Positions 47,399 to 57,204 of a stretch of 64,000 nucleotides of DNA are shown piece after piece. Each line of letters begins with the position of its first letter. Positions within the stretch are counted from its first letter, which is position 1. The stretch covers positions 152,501-216,500 of the forward strand of contig NZ_OZ038523.1 of NCBI RefSeq assembly GCF_964036595.1. The letters are read 5' to 3'. A program made the position numbers and the translations under genes. This DNA is from Tenacibaculum sp. 190524A05c (lineage in GTDB: Bacteria > Bacteroidota > Bacteroidia > Flavobacteriales > Flavobacteriaceae). The notes beneath the pieces are model-generated. The model was not told the DNA's origin, ran no database searches, and saw only the letters and a list, made by a program, of their open reading frames with translations.

Positions 47399-48616
47399 TT
47401 ATTCAATCCAAAAATCAGGAGGATTTACGTCTCCAAGATGTGAACAATCTCCACATATTCTTGGAGCTAATACATATAATTTATTTGGAAGTGGAATAGG
47501 AGGATCATCAGGTGGGCTTTGATAAATCCAATCACCTTGTAATAATTCTAATAGAGGAGATCTTCCAAAAATATCAATAATTTCAGGGTTTTCTCTTTTT
47601 CCACATAATCCAATGGTAGCATAGTTCTGATATATACTTTCAGTAATGGCCTCCCTATTAAAGAATATTCTTTTTGTACTTACAGTTGAGATTTCGAAAA
47701 ACCCTATGACAAAATCATCATTGGGATTTGTATCTGAAGTTATATTACTCGGAATATTTCCTACTTGAGTTTGGGAAAAAATATCATCCGGATTTGAGAA
47801 TTTATCAAGAAGCGTATAAAAATCAAAGGTATTTTGATTTAAAACGTATTGCTTCACTAAAATGCTATATCTCCTTCCAATAATATAACTATTTAAAGGA
47901 ATTTTCCTTACAGGAAAACCAAGCACCTGATCTTGACCTAAAGTTAATGTTTCAGTTAATAAAACCTCATTAGATTTCTTATTAGGATAACAAAATCCAA
48001 TTCCTTCTTCTTCTTCAGTTTTATCTACCAACTCAAATTCATAAGGAGGTTGATCAGAAATAATCAATAATTTCTTTCTGCTCCAAATAGGAGTTCGTAT
48101 TTGGTAAGTTTCGTCATATTCATAGCGGTAATATTTACCAGAGTCTGATGATAAGTTACTATTAACCTTAATAACCAATTCTTGAATATCATCAATTTCA
48201 TTTTCTTCTATAGAAGTAGTAATATCTCCAATTGTTGATGTTAAAGGAAGTTCTTCTTCTGTTGAAGAATATTTTTCACCTGAACTAGTTTCAATAATTA
48301 ATTTATATTTTTTGTTCGCTTCAGCAGAAAAAGGATTGATCGAGTTATATATTCCTTTAGATGTTTCCTGAAAATTATAAATTACTCCAGTATCATCTAT
48401 AATGTAAACAGTTGCATTTTCTTCATAATCTATTTCTGAGGAGTTAATAGGGATAGTTTTCGATAATTCAACAGTATGAATTTTAAATTCATTCGTTACT
48501 TGTGCTCTGACAACCAAGTTTGAATTTGTTGTAATAGCGGTAAATTCAACAGGTTCAATACAGCTGAAGAATAAAGTTAAGAATGATATGTATACTGTTA
48601 ATTTAAATAGTTTCAC
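47399..48616 (-). CDS. DUF4249 lipoprotein, copy 5
   Basis: This 405-residue protein starts at GTG 48616. The preceding in-frame codons are TGA ATT AAA, so translation cannot begin further upstream. The lipobox is LTLFFSCIEPVEF. It is most similar to copy 3 (49881-51098), sharing long stretches such as EIDDIQELVIKVNSNLSSD and LTETLTLGQDQVLGFP, and an almost identical variable tail region (RENPEI, FGRSPLL). A mini-ORF ATG AAT TAA ends one base before the GTG. Confidence 0.87.
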   Translation of the reverse strand: MKLFKLTVYISFLTLFFSCIEPVEFTAITTNSNLVVRAQVTNEFKIHTVELSKTIPINSSEIDYEENATVYIIDDTGVIYNFQETSKGIYNSINPFSAEANKKYKLIIETSSGEKYSSTEEELPLTSTIGDITTSIEENEIDDIQELVIKVNSNLSSDSGKYYRYEYDETYQIRTPIWSRKKLLIISDQPPYEFELVDKTEEEEGIGFCYPNKKSNEVLLTETLTLGQDQVLGFPVRKIPLNSYIIGRRYSILVKQYVLNQNTFDFYTLLDKFSNPDDIFSQTQVGNIPSNITSDTNPNDDFVIGFFEISTVSTKRIFFNREAITESIYQNYATIGLCGKRENPEIIDIFGRSPLLELLQGDWIYQSPPDDPPIPLPNKLYVLAPRICGDCSHLGDVNPPDFWIE

Positions 48617-48640
48617 TTTAATTCATTTCTAATTAATAGT

Positions 48641-49855
48641 TTATTCAATCCAGAAATCTGGTGGGTTTACTGGTCCTAAATGAGAACAATCTCCACAAGG
48701 TTTTCGAATTAGTCTATATGGGCCACCAGGAACGTCTGATGGACCTTCAGATAAACTTTGGTAAATCCATCCAGTATTCAATCTTGTGAGAAGAGGAGAA
48801 AGACCAGAAGCATCTACAATTTCAGGTTTGACAAATTCATCGCAAAAAACAAGCGCTCTATAATTCATGAATGGTTCACTTGTAAACTCATTCCTATTGA
48901 TAAATATTCTTTTTGTTGACACAGAAGAAACTTCAAAAAATCCAACGACCTTATCTTCCGTAGGATTTATTTCAGCAGAAATATTACTTGGAATATTTCC
49001 TACTTGTGTTTGAGAAAAAATATCATCCGGGCTAGAGAACTTATTTAGTAATGTGTAAAAGTCAAATGTATTTTGATTAATGACATATTGTTTAATTAAA
49101 ATACTATATCTTCTTCCTATAAAATAACTTCTTATAGGGATTTTCCGTACAGGAAATCCGATAACTTGATCTTGCGCTAAGGATACAGTTTCGGTTAACA
49201 TCAAACTATTTGATTGATTATTCGGATAGCATAAACCAATACCATCTTCCTCTTCAGTTTTATCTACTAATTCAAATTCATAAGGAGTACTATCAGATAT
49301 AATCAGAAGCTTCTTACTACTCCAAAGCGGAGTTTTTATTTCGAAAGTTTCATCATATTCATATCGGTAATATTTGCCATTATCAGTTGTAACATTACTA
49401 TTGACTTTAATTACAAGTTCATCAATAGGATCAAATTGATTCGGTTCTACACTTAAATTAACATCACCAATTGTCGATAAACCAGGTAACGATTCTTGTG
49501 TCGAGATATATTTTAAACCATTGCTGGTTTCAATATGTAACTCATATTTTTTATTTTCTTCTGCCGCAAATGGATTAACTGAGTTATATATACCATCAGA
49601 AACTTCCTGGAAATTATAGATATTTCCCGTATCATCTGTTAAAAATACAGTTGCGTTTTTCTCATAATCAATTAAGCTAGAATTGATAGGTATCGTTCTA
49701 GATAATTCAATAGTATGAGTTTTTACTTCATTCGTTATCCTTGCTCTAACAACTAAATTGGAAGTCGTAGCTATTGGAGCAAACTCTACTTGTTCAATAC
49801 AACCGAAGAGCATGATAAAGAATGATATGTATACTGTTAATTTGAATGGTTTCAC
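48641..49855 (-). CDS. DUF4249 lipoprotein, copy 4
   Basis: An ATG at 49888 lies inside the previous gene. The GTG at 49855 gives KPFKLTVYISFFIMLFGC, matching the paralogues in start context and total length (404 residues against 405), so I chose it. The lipobox is MLFGCIEQVEF. It shares the core of the array (YRYEYDETFEIKTPLWSSKK, FSQTQVGNIPSNI) and ends CGDCSHLGPVNPPDFWIE. A mini-ORF ATG AAT TTA AAG TGA overlaps the GTG. The variable C-terminal stretch differs from copies 3 and 5. Confidence 0.83.
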   Translation of the reverse strand: MKPFKLTVYISFFIMLFGCIEQVEFAPIATTSNLVVRARITNEVKTHTIELSRTIPINSSLIDYEKNATVFLTDDTGNIYNFQEVSDGIYNSVNPFAAEENKKYELHIETSNGLKYISTQESLPGLSTIGDVNLSVEPNQFDPIDELVIKVNSNVTTDNGKYYRYEYDETFEIKTPLWSSKKLLIISDSTPYEFELVDKTEEEDGIGLCYPNNQSNSLMLTETVSLAQDQVIGFPVRKIPIRSYFIGRRYSILIKQYVINQNTFDFYTLLNKFSSPDDIFSQTQVGNIPSNISAEINPTEDKVVGFFEVSSVSTKRIFINRNEFTSEPFMNYRALVFCDEFVKPEIVDASGLSPLLTRLNTGWIYQSLSEGPSDVPGGPYRLIRKPCGDCSHLGPVNPPDFWIE

Positions 49856-49880
49856 TTTAAATTCATTTCTAATAATTAGT

Positions 49881-51098
49881 TTATTCAATCCAAAAATCTG
49901 GTTGGCTTACAGGACCTAAATGCGTACAATCTCCACAAACTCGAGGAGCAAGTTCATATAATTTATTTGGAGGAGGTATTGCTACATCAGGTGGACTTTG
50001 ATAAATCCATCCTCCTCCTAATAATAAATTTAAAAGAGGAGAACGACCAAAAGCATCTACAATTTCTGGATTTTCTCTTTCTCCACATAAAGCAAGTGGA
50101 GCATAATTTTGAAAAATAGTTTCAGTTACTGATGATCTGTTAAAAAATATTCTTTTCGTGCTAACAGAAGAGACTTCGAAAAATCCAATCACATAGTCTT
50201 CATTAGGATTTATATCGGAAGTAATATTACTTGGAATATTACCTACTTGAGTTTGAGAGAAGATATCATCTGGATTAGAAAATTTGTTTAATAATGTATA
50301 AAAATCAAAAGTGTTTTGATTTAAAACATATTGTCTTACTAAAATGCTATATCGTCTTCCAATAATGTAACTACTCAAAGGAATTTTTCTGATAGGAAAT
50401 CCTAATACTTGATCTTGACCTAAAGTTAATGTTTCGGTTAATAAAATTTCATTTGAGCTATTAGTTGGATAGCAAAATCCAATACCATCTTCTTCTTCTG
50501 TCTTATCCACTAATTCAAATTCATAGGGTGGACTAGCAGAAATAATCAGTAATTTTTTTCTACTCCAAATAGCAGTTTTAACTTCATATGTCTCATCATA
50601 TTCATAGCTGTAATATTTTCCGTTATCTGAAGACAAATTACTATTAACTTTTATAACTAACTCTTGAATATCATCTATTTCGTTCTGTTCTATAACTGTG
50701 GTAATTTCAGCAATTGTTGAAGTTTGAGGTAACTTTTCTTCAATTGAAGAGTATTTTTGACCATTACTAGTTTCTATATTTAGTTTATAGCTTTTATCAG
50801 CTTCTGCAGAAAAAGCAATAGTAGAGGTGTAAATTCCATCACTGGTTTCTTGAAAATTATAGGTAATACCAGAGTTGTCGGTTATAAAAACAGTTGCATT
50901 TTTTTCAGGACTTAAATTCACTGAATCTATCGGTATTGTTCTTGACAATTCTATAGTGTGATTCTTTAGCTCATTCGTAATCCTTGCTTGTACAACCAAA
51001 TTTGCGTCAAAAGATACCGTTGAAAAATCAACAGGTTCTATGCAACTTTTGAAGCAAAGGAAAACTAATATGTATGTTATAATTTTAAATGGTTTCAC
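49881..51098 (-). CDS. DUF4249 lipoprotein, copy 3
   Basis: This 405-residue protein starts at GTG 51098; the nearest in-frame upstream codons contain a TAA and no ATG. The lipobox is FLCFKSCIEPVDF. Its closest relative is copy 5, not its neighbours copies 2 and 4, which points to rearrangement or gene conversion within the array. It ends CGDCTHLGPVSQPDFWIE. A mini-ORF ATG AAT TTA TAG overlaps the first base of the GTG. Confidence 0.87.
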   Translation of the reverse strand: MKPFKIITYILVFLCFKSCIEPVDFSTVSFDANLVVQARITNELKNHTIELSRTIPIDSVNLSPEKNATVFITDNSGITYNFQETSDGIYTSTIAFSAEADKSYKLNIETSNGQKYSSIEEKLPQTSTIAEITTVIEQNEIDDIQELVIKVNSNLSSDNGKYYSYEYDETYEVKTAIWSRKKLLIISASPPYEFELVDKTEEEDGIGFCYPTNSSNEILLTETLTLGQDQVLGFPIRKIPLSSYIIGRRYSILVRQYVLNQNTFDFYTLLNKFSNPDDIFSQTQVGNIPSNITSDINPNEDYVIGFFEVSSVSTKRIFFNRSSVTETIFQNYAPLALCGERENPEIVDAFGRSPLLNLLLGGGWIYQSPPDVAIPPPNKLYELAPRVCGDCTHLGPVSQPDFWIE

Positions 51099-51128
51099 TA
51101 TAAATTCATTTAATTAAACTTGTAAGAA

Positions 51129-52346
51129 TCAATCAATCCAATACTCTGGTGGATTTACAACTCCTAAATGTGAACATTCACCACATGACCTCCTAATTAA
51201 CCTGTAAGGTCCACCGCCAGGAGGAGAACCTTCATCATCTGGGAAATATATCCATCCATTATTCAATCTATCTGCTAAAGGTGAATTACCTGCAGGACCT
51301 TGTATCAGAGGATAAATTGCGTCTACACAAAAAGTAAGTTCCCAATAATTGGTGAAAGGCGTTGAAAAATCGAAATAATCTGTTCTGTTAAAAAAGATTC
51401 TTTTAGATGATACTGAAGAAACTTCAAAAAATCCAATAACATTATCTTCTGTTGGATTACTTACAGATGCAATATTACTTGGGATATTTCCAACTTGTGT
51501 TTGAGAAAAAATATCATCAGGATCAGAAAACTTATTTAATAAAGTGTAAAAATCATACGTATTACGATTAAGAATATATTGCTTTACAAGTATACTATAA
51601 CGTAATCCTATGATATAGCTATCTACTGGAATTTGTCTTATTGGAAAACCAACAACTTGGTCTTGTGATAATGTAAATGTTTCCGTTAATAATAATTCTT
51701 TGGATTTTTTTTCTGGATAACAAAATCCAATTCCATATTCTTCTTCTGTTTTGTCAATTAATTCAAACTCGTAAGGAGGAGTGTCAGACACTATAATAAG
51801 GTCCTCTTTATGCCATACGGGAGTTCTTATTCTATATGTCTCTTCATATTCATATCGATAATAATTTCCTTCAGCACCTGATGTATTGCTATCAACCTTA
51901 ATTGTTAATTCTTGAATATTTTCTATGTTATTAGTTTCAATTCCCACATTCAGATTAGAAATGCTTGATACTTCTGGTAAAGCTTCTTCTGTTGATGAGT
52001 ATTTCTGACCATTACTAGTTTCAATATTCAACGTATATTGTTTATTTTGCTCAGCAGCAAACGGATTTACCGAAGTATATATTCCACTGTTAGTTTCTTG
52101 AAAAATATAAGTCATTCCTGAATTATCTGTTATGGAAACTCTAGCGTTTCTCTCAGGATTTAATCTGGTGGAATCTATAGGTATTGTTCGAGATAACTCA
52201 ATAACATGTTTTTTGACCTCATTGGTCAGCTGTCCTTGTACAACTAAATTCGAGTCAAACGATAGGGTAGAAAGCTCTACAGGTTCAATACAACCTAATA
52301 AAACTAAAAAGGATAATATGTATGTTATAAACTTGTACTGTTTCAA
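51129..52346 (-). CDS. DUF4249 lipoprotein, copy 2
   Basis: This 405-residue protein starts at TTG 52346, with in-frame TGA GTT AAG just before it and no ATG before the lipobox SFLVLLGCIEPVEL. It is closest to copy 1 in the C-terminal variable part (both have a TNYWEL or INYWEL stretch, a Cys, and YPLI). It ends CGECSHLGVVNPPEYWID. A mini-ORF ATG AGT TAA stops one base before the TTG. Confidence 0.86.
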   Translation of the reverse strand: MKQYKFITYILSFLVLLGCIEPVELSTLSFDSNLVVQGQLTNEVKKHVIELSRTIPIDSTRLNPERNARVSITDNSGMTYIFQETNSGIYTSVNPFAAEQNKQYTLNIETSNGQKYSSTEEALPEVSSISNLNVGIETNNIENIQELTIKVDSNTSGAEGNYYRYEYEETYRIRTPVWHKEDLIIVSDTPPYEFELIDKTEEEYGIGFCYPEKKSKELLLTETFTLSQDQVVGFPIRQIPVDSYIIGLRYSILVKQYILNRNTYDFYTLLNKFSDPDDIFSQTQVGNIPSNIASVSNPTEDNVIGFFEVSSVSSKRIFFNRTDYFDFSTPFTNYWELTFCVDAIYPLIQGPAGNSPLADRLNNGWIYFPDDEGSPPGGGPYRLIRRSCGECSHLGVVNPPEYWID

Positions 52347-52365
52347 CTTAACTCATTTAAATTAT

Positions 52366-53589
52366 TTATTCAACCCAAAAACTTGGTGGAAAAACAGGGC
52401 CAAATTGCGAACAATCTGTACATTCTTTTCTGAATAAGCTATAAGGGCCCGAATTAGGCGGAACATCTTCAGATTCTACTGGAAAATACCTCCATTCATC
52501 TCTTAAGGCTGTTATTAACGGTGACTGACCAAGGGCATTTTCAATCAATGGGTAAATTGGCTCTACGCAAAAAATTAACTCCCAATAATTGATAAATGGA
52601 GTATCCAACCCAAAGTAATCACTTCTATTGAAGAAGATTCTTTTTTCTGTTACCGAAGAGACCTCAAAAAAGCCAATAACCCTGTCTTCTATGGGAAATC
52701 TATTATTTGATATATTACTTGGTATATTTCCTACTTGTGTTTGAGAAAAGATATTATCTGGTTCTGCAAACTTGTTCAATAATGTGTAAAAATCAAATGT
52801 ATTCTGATTAATTACATATTGTTTAACTAATATGGAATATCGAAGTCCAACACGGTAATTATCAATTGGGATTTGTCTTATTGGAAAACCAATAACTTGA
52901 TCTTGCCCTAGATTAATGGTTTCTGTGAGAAAAATTTTATTCGATTTTTCAGTTGGATAGCAAAAACCTTCACCTGCTACAGCTGGGTCTTTTTGAACCA
53001 ATATTATCTCATATGGTCTTGTGTCTGAAATAATTTTAAGTTCATCATAAGTCCATAATGGAGTTTTTATTTTATACGTTTCTTCATATTCATATCTGTA
53101 ATACTTTCCTTCGTCTGATGTTAAATCACTATCCACTCGAATAACCATCTCTTGAATATTTTCAATTTCATTATCTTCAACAGCAACCTTCAAGTTAGAA
53201 ATAGAGGCAGTTTTAGGTAATGTTTCTTGAATAGAAGAGTAGGTTTGTCCATCACTGGTTTCTATATTTAACGTGTATAGCTTATTCGTTTGAGCAGCAA
53301 AACTAGTTACTGATTCATATGTTCCGTCTTTAATTTCAACGAAATCAAAGTTCATTCCGTTGTTATCCACTATAAAAACTCGAGCATTTTTTTCTGGATT
53401 CAACTTTGTAGAATCAATTGGAATTGTTCTAGAAAGTTCAATAGTATGCTTTTTAGTTTCATTGGTAATTAATGCTTTAACTACTAAATTACCATCAAAT
53501 GTTATATTTTCGAATTCAATGGCTTCAATACAACTATGAACTATTACAAAAGAGATTAGAATGGACGCTATTTTTATTAGCCTTTTCAA
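52366..53589 (-). CDS. DUF4249 lipoprotein, copy 1 (next to the receptor)
   Basis: This 407-residue protein starts at TTG 53589. The stop of the TonB receptor (TAG) is in the same frame only two codons upstream, so TTG is the only plausible start before the lipobox FVIVHSCIEAIEF. The core motifs are as in the other copies (YRYEYEETYKIKTPLW, FSQTQVGNIPSNISN). The C-terminus is the most diverged (CTDCSQFGPVFPPSFWVE). It follows the receptor gene by 6 bp, suggesting coupled translation. Confidence 0.86.
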   Translation of the reverse strand: MKRLIKIASILISFVIVHSCIEAIEFENITFDGNLVVKALITNETKKHTIELSRTIPIDSTKLNPEKNARVFIVDNNGMNFDFVEIKDGTYESVTSFAAQTNKLYTLNIETSDGQTYSSIQETLPKTASISNLKVAVEDNEIENIQEMVIRVDSDLTSDEGKYYRYEYEETYKIKTPLWTYDELKIISDTRPYEIILVQKDPAVAGEGFCYPTEKSNKIFLTETINLGQDQVIGFPIRQIPIDNYRVGLRYSILVKQYVINQNTFDFYTLLNKFAEPDNIFSQTQVGNIPSNISNNRFPIEDRVIGFFEVSSVTEKRIFFNRSDYFGLDTPFINYWELIFCVEPIYPLIENALGQSPLITALRDEWRYFPVESEDVPPNSGPYSLFRKECTDCSQFGPVFPPSFWVE

Positions 53590-53595
53590 ACTGAT

Positions 53596-56331
53596 CTAAA
53601 ATTTAAAGTTATACGTTATGGTAGGAATAGGCACAGAGAAAATAGAACTCTGATATGCCTCAACATTTCCATCAGCATTTGTTTGGAAGAAAACAGAATA
53701 AGGATTGTTTCTACCAAGAACATTATATACAGATATATTCCAGAAACTATGTGCGAATTTTTTAATTTTATGGTTTCCTTCTATATTAATCCCAATATCT
53801 AACCTGTAATAGTCAGGAATTCTAAATTGATTTCTATTACTATATGTTAAGAATTCTGCTCCTTGGAAAATAAACTTTCCAGTAGGGTAGGTGATTGGCC
53901 TTCCTGTTTGATAAGTAAAGTTTGTTGAAAAACTATACCTTTCTGTAAACTTATAATTTAAAACCGCAGTTAAGTCATGTGGTTTGTCATAGTTAGTCGG
54001 AAAGAACAATCCATTGTTTACAGTTTCTTCTTGAAATTTACTATTCAATTGAATTAAAGATCTTGAATAACTATAACCTAACCAACCATTTAATCTACCT
54101 CTGTTCTTTTTAACTAAGAATTCTACACCATATGATTTTCCATTTCCTTGTAGTACTTCAGTTTCAATATTTTCATTCAACAATAAATTCGCTCCAATTT
54201 TATAGTCTAGTAAGTTTTCATACTCCTTGTAATATCCTTCTAAGCTAATTTCATAATCGTTACCATTAATGTTTTTAAACGCACCCAGAGATATTTGTGA
54301 TCCTTCCTGTGGTTTAATGTTTGAATCTGAAAGTCTCCATGTATCAATTGGAGTAGCAGTAGTGTTATTATTAAGACGGTGTATATATTGAAATGACTTA
54401 TTATAACTTGCTTTTAAAGAAAGTGAATTGGTTAATGAATATCTACCTGCCAAACGATAACTTAAGTTATGATAGGTTTGAAAAACATCATTATTCCCAT
54501 GTTCAATTGTGTTAACTAAAGTGGTTTCGTTTTTCGGAGCATCGTCTTGATAAACTCTTTCTGTAGACGGACCTAAGGCTAAATATTGATTTAAGCGCAG
54601 ACCGACATTAAAGTTCAGTTTTTTGTTTACAGTTATTTCATCCGCTATGAATAAACTACTTTCAAGTGCTTTTTCTTCTTGAATGGTAAGTGGCACAACC
54701 GTTGAAGTTGCTCCGTTTGGTACTATAGATCCTGGATTAATACTATATAATTTTGATTCTAATCCGTAATCAAAACTATGAGTATCCGAATGATCGTATT
54801 TCATTTTTATTTTTAACCCAGTTTCGTTAATTCGATATTGTAAATTGAATCCTTTGTTTGTGTTTTCACTTTCAAAATCAATATCAAAAGAATAACGGCT
54901 GTTAGATAAAGTTAAACTTCCTCTATTTTTATCATTAAACTCATGATCCCAGTTGATAGTAGCCATCATGTTTCCATATTTATTAATGGTATCAGATGCG
55001 ATTTGGTATTGATCCTGACTGAAATAACCTGTAGCTTTTATTGCATTTTTATCGTTGATTTGATGCTTATATTTAGCAATAACATCATAAAATGAAACAC
55101 TACTGTTTTCAATTTGTTTGTTATTTACCAATCCTAAAATCCAGTCAGAATAAGTACTACGAGCCCCAAGTACTAATCCAGATTTATCTTTTACAATTGG
55201 TATGTCAACATTTACATTACCTGTTACCGGTCCAATAGACGCTTCACCCTCAAATTTCTTTGTGTTAGGATCTTTTGTTCTAATGTCAAATACGGAAGAT
55301 AATCTTCCCCCATATTCAGCAGGAATATTTCCAGTATATATTTTTAAGTCATTTGTAGTGAATGGATTTATAGCAGAGAATAACCCAAGGAAGTGAGTAG
55401 GATTATAAATCACACCATTATCAAGTAAAAATAAATTCTGATCTACTTTTCCACCACGTACATTTACACCTTCTGATCCTTCACCTGTAGATTTAATAGA
55501 AGGTAATGTAATGGCAACTTTTAAGATATCTCGTTCACCTAGGACTAACGGAATCTTTTTAATTTCTTTAGCTTTAATTTGACTAATTCCTGAAATTGTT
55601 TGTCTAATGTTTCTGGTTCTACTAGCACTAATTACAACTTCTTCTAATTGTTCTGATTTTTCACTTATAGAGAAGTTTAATTTTCCATTATTATAAACTA
55701 TAAGGTCTTTATAATCGCTATCAAAGCCAACGAAAGAAGTTTCTAAACTATTTTTACCAAAAGGAAGTTCAATTTTAAAGTACCCTTTACTATTGGTAGT
55801 TGCATAAATGTTTTTCTCTCTCTCGAAAATAGTAGCACCTTCTATTGGTTCTCCATTTTTATCATTTAAAACCCTACCTGAAATGGTGTAAGAGTTTTTC
55901 TTATTTACTTCTTCTCGACCAATTTTTATAAGATTTCCATCTTCCGTATTTACCAGTACAGGAGTACTAGTATCGTTCGGATTTGTATTATCAGTCTCAT
56001 AAATACTCTTCTTAATTAAGTTCCCATTGGTAAGAACGATCCTTTCATTATCTAGAACGAAATAATTGATTCTACTTCCGCCAAATAATGTGTCTAAAAC
56101 ATATTTTAATTTAGCATTAGTAAAATTGAAACTTATTTTTTCATTATCAAGCCATTTCTCTAAATAGTAAAAATTATAGTTTGTTTTACTTTCAATTAGT
56201 TTTATGACTTGGGCTTTGGTTAATTCATTAGCAGTTATGGTAATTGTTTCATTATTTTCTTGCGCAATTAAAGAAGTAGAAAACAATAAAACCATTAAAG
56301 CTAAAACACTTTTCTTAATAGCTGATTTCAT
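53596..56331 (-). CDS. TonB-dependent outer-membrane receptor with STN and carboxypeptidase-regulatory domains
   Basis: This 911-residue protein has a signal peptide of about 23 residues. An STN-type domain (about 28-110: LTKAQVIKLIESKTNYNFYY) suggests contact with an anti-sigma factor, although none is encoded here. A carboxypeptidase-regulatory-like domain follows (about 148-225: YTISGRVLNDKNGEPIEGAT), then a plug (RQTISGISQIKAKEIKKIPL, GVNVRGGKVDQNLFLLDNGV, IPAEYGGRLSSVFDIRTKD). A 22-strand-type barrel ends in the aromatic TYNFKF. The family imports large or scarce nutrients using the proton motive force. It is not a SusC-type gene; its partners here are six DUF4249 lipoproteins. Confidence 0.93.
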   Translation of the reverse strand: MKSAIKKSVLALMVLLFSTSLIAQENNETITITANELTKAQVIKLIESKTNYNFYYLEKWLDNEKISFNFTNAKLKYVLDTLFGGSRINYFVLDNERIVLTNGNLIKKSIYETDNTNPNDTSTPVLVNTEDGNLIKIGREEVNKKNSYTISGRVLNDKNGEPIEGATIFEREKNIYATTNSKGYFKIELPFGKNSLETSFVGFDSDYKDLIVYNNGKLNFSISEKSEQLEEVVISASRTRNIRQTISGISQIKAKEIKKIPLVLGERDILKVAITLPSIKSTGEGSEGVNVRGGKVDQNLFLLDNGVIYNPTHFLGLFSAINPFTTNDLKIYTGNIPAEYGGRLSSVFDIRTKDPNTKKFEGEASIGPVTGNVNVDIPIVKDKSGLVLGARSTYSDWILGLVNNKQIENSSVSFYDVIAKYKHQINDKNAIKATGYFSQDQYQIASDTINKYGNMMATINWDHEFNDKNRGSLTLSNSRYSFDIDFESENTNKGFNLQYRINETGLKIKMKYDHSDTHSFDYGLESKLYSINPGSIVPNGATSTVVPLTIQEEKALESSLFIADEITVNKKLNFNVGLRLNQYLALGPSTERVYQDDAPKNETTLVNTIEHGNNDVFQTYHNLSYRLAGRYSLTNSLSLKASYNKSFQYIHRLNNNTTATPIDTWRLSDSNIKPQEGSQISLGAFKNINGNDYEISLEGYYKEYENLLDYKIGANLLLNENIETEVLQGNGKSYGVEFLVKKNRGRLNGWLGYSYSRSLIQLNSKFQEETVNNGLFFPTNYDKPHDLTAVLNYKFTERYSFSTNFTYQTGRPITYPTGKFIFQGAEFLTYSNRNQFRIPDYYRLDIGINIEGNHKIKKFAHSFWNISVYNVLGRNNPYSVFFQTNADGNVEAYQSSIFSVPIPTITYNFKF

Positions 56332-56335
56332 TTGG

Positions 56336-57016
56336 TTATTCTTGAAGTAGAGATATTAGTTTTGCTACAAAGGTTTTGTAGTCGTTTTTTAGTAAATACG
56401 TATTCGATTTATAGAACTTCGAAATTTGTTTTTTCTTTTCTGGAAAAAGCCTCGTAAACCCTCTTTTAGAATCAATAGGATAATAGGAGTTATTATAGAA
56501 TAGAATATGTTGTTCTCGCTTTTTGAATGTGTGGTAGCGATAATCAGCGTCTCTATTTTCTTTGCTAACCTTTCGATGTTTTTTTAAAACTGCAAAGTTA
56601 TCTTTAACTAGAAGTTCTTCTAAAAAACCATCGGTATCAGAATTTCTAAATTTTATATTCCCGATACTGAATTTTGTAATAAGGTTTTTTTGCGGAATAA
56701 TAGAAATTTGTTGTTGCTGATTGTTTAATTTGATAATAATAAAATCATCAACTAAATCATACTTTATGTCAACATTATCAAATTGTTCACCTCTGTAATT
56801 AACACTTCCTTTTTTGAAAGAATCAGTTAAATAAAAGTTGTGATTATCTTTGATTTTCTTTCGGTACTTTTCTTTGTAGACAGATCCATAACTTAATTTC
56901 GTGTTATTCTGACCTACAATTTCATCAAATCGGGAGTACAGCGATTGGTCTTGTCCGGATACAATGAAACAACAAAACACAAACACCAAGGTTGATAGCA
57001 ATTTTTTCATCAACAT
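56336..57016 (-). CDS. Small exported protein, first gene of the TonB/DUF4249 operon
   Basis: This 226-residue protein has a signal peptide of about 21 residues ending IVSGQ; ATG 57010 (MKKLLSTLV) is an alternative start. The mature part is rich in Lys, Asn and Tyr (DIKYDLVDDFIIIKLNNQQQ, KFRNSDTDGFLEELLVKDNF). The late section, YRYHTFKKREQHILFYNNSY, is followed by a helical tail. I do not recognise a family. It precedes the receptor gene by 4 bp, so it belongs to the same transcript and probably acts in the periplasm with it. Confidence 0.7.
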   Translation of the reverse strand: MLMKKLLSTLVFVFCCFIVSGQDQSLYSRFDEIVGQNNTKLSYGSVYKEKYRKKIKDNHNFYLTDSFKKGSVNYRGEQFDNVDIKYDLVDDFIIIKLNNQQQQISIIPQKNLITKFSIGNIKFRNSDTDGFLEELLVKDNFAVLKKHRKVSKENRDADYRYHTFKKREQHILFYNNSYYPIDSKRGFTRLFPEKKKQISKFYKSNTYLLKNDYKTFVAKLISLLQE

Positions 57017-57154
57017 TTTGTTTTTAAATTAAACTTGGTAAGGGTTTTTAAAGATAGAATTATTTTTTTAAGAAAATGTTAAAATTATAAATAATCATAA
57101 AGTTTTGTGGTTTTATTATTTATTAAGGTGAGCTATTATAAATTTAATAAATAA

Positions 57155-57182
57155 AAAAGCCATTCAATGAAGAATGGCTTTT
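57155..57182 (-). terminator. Terminator of pepD
   Basis: Read on the minus strand, AAAAGCCATTC, a 6-nt loop and GAATGGCTTTT followed by TTATTT form a strong terminator about 22 bp beyond the pepD stop. Confidence 0.85.
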
Positions 57183-57204
57183 ACAAGTAGTAGTTGAAAT
57201 ACAA

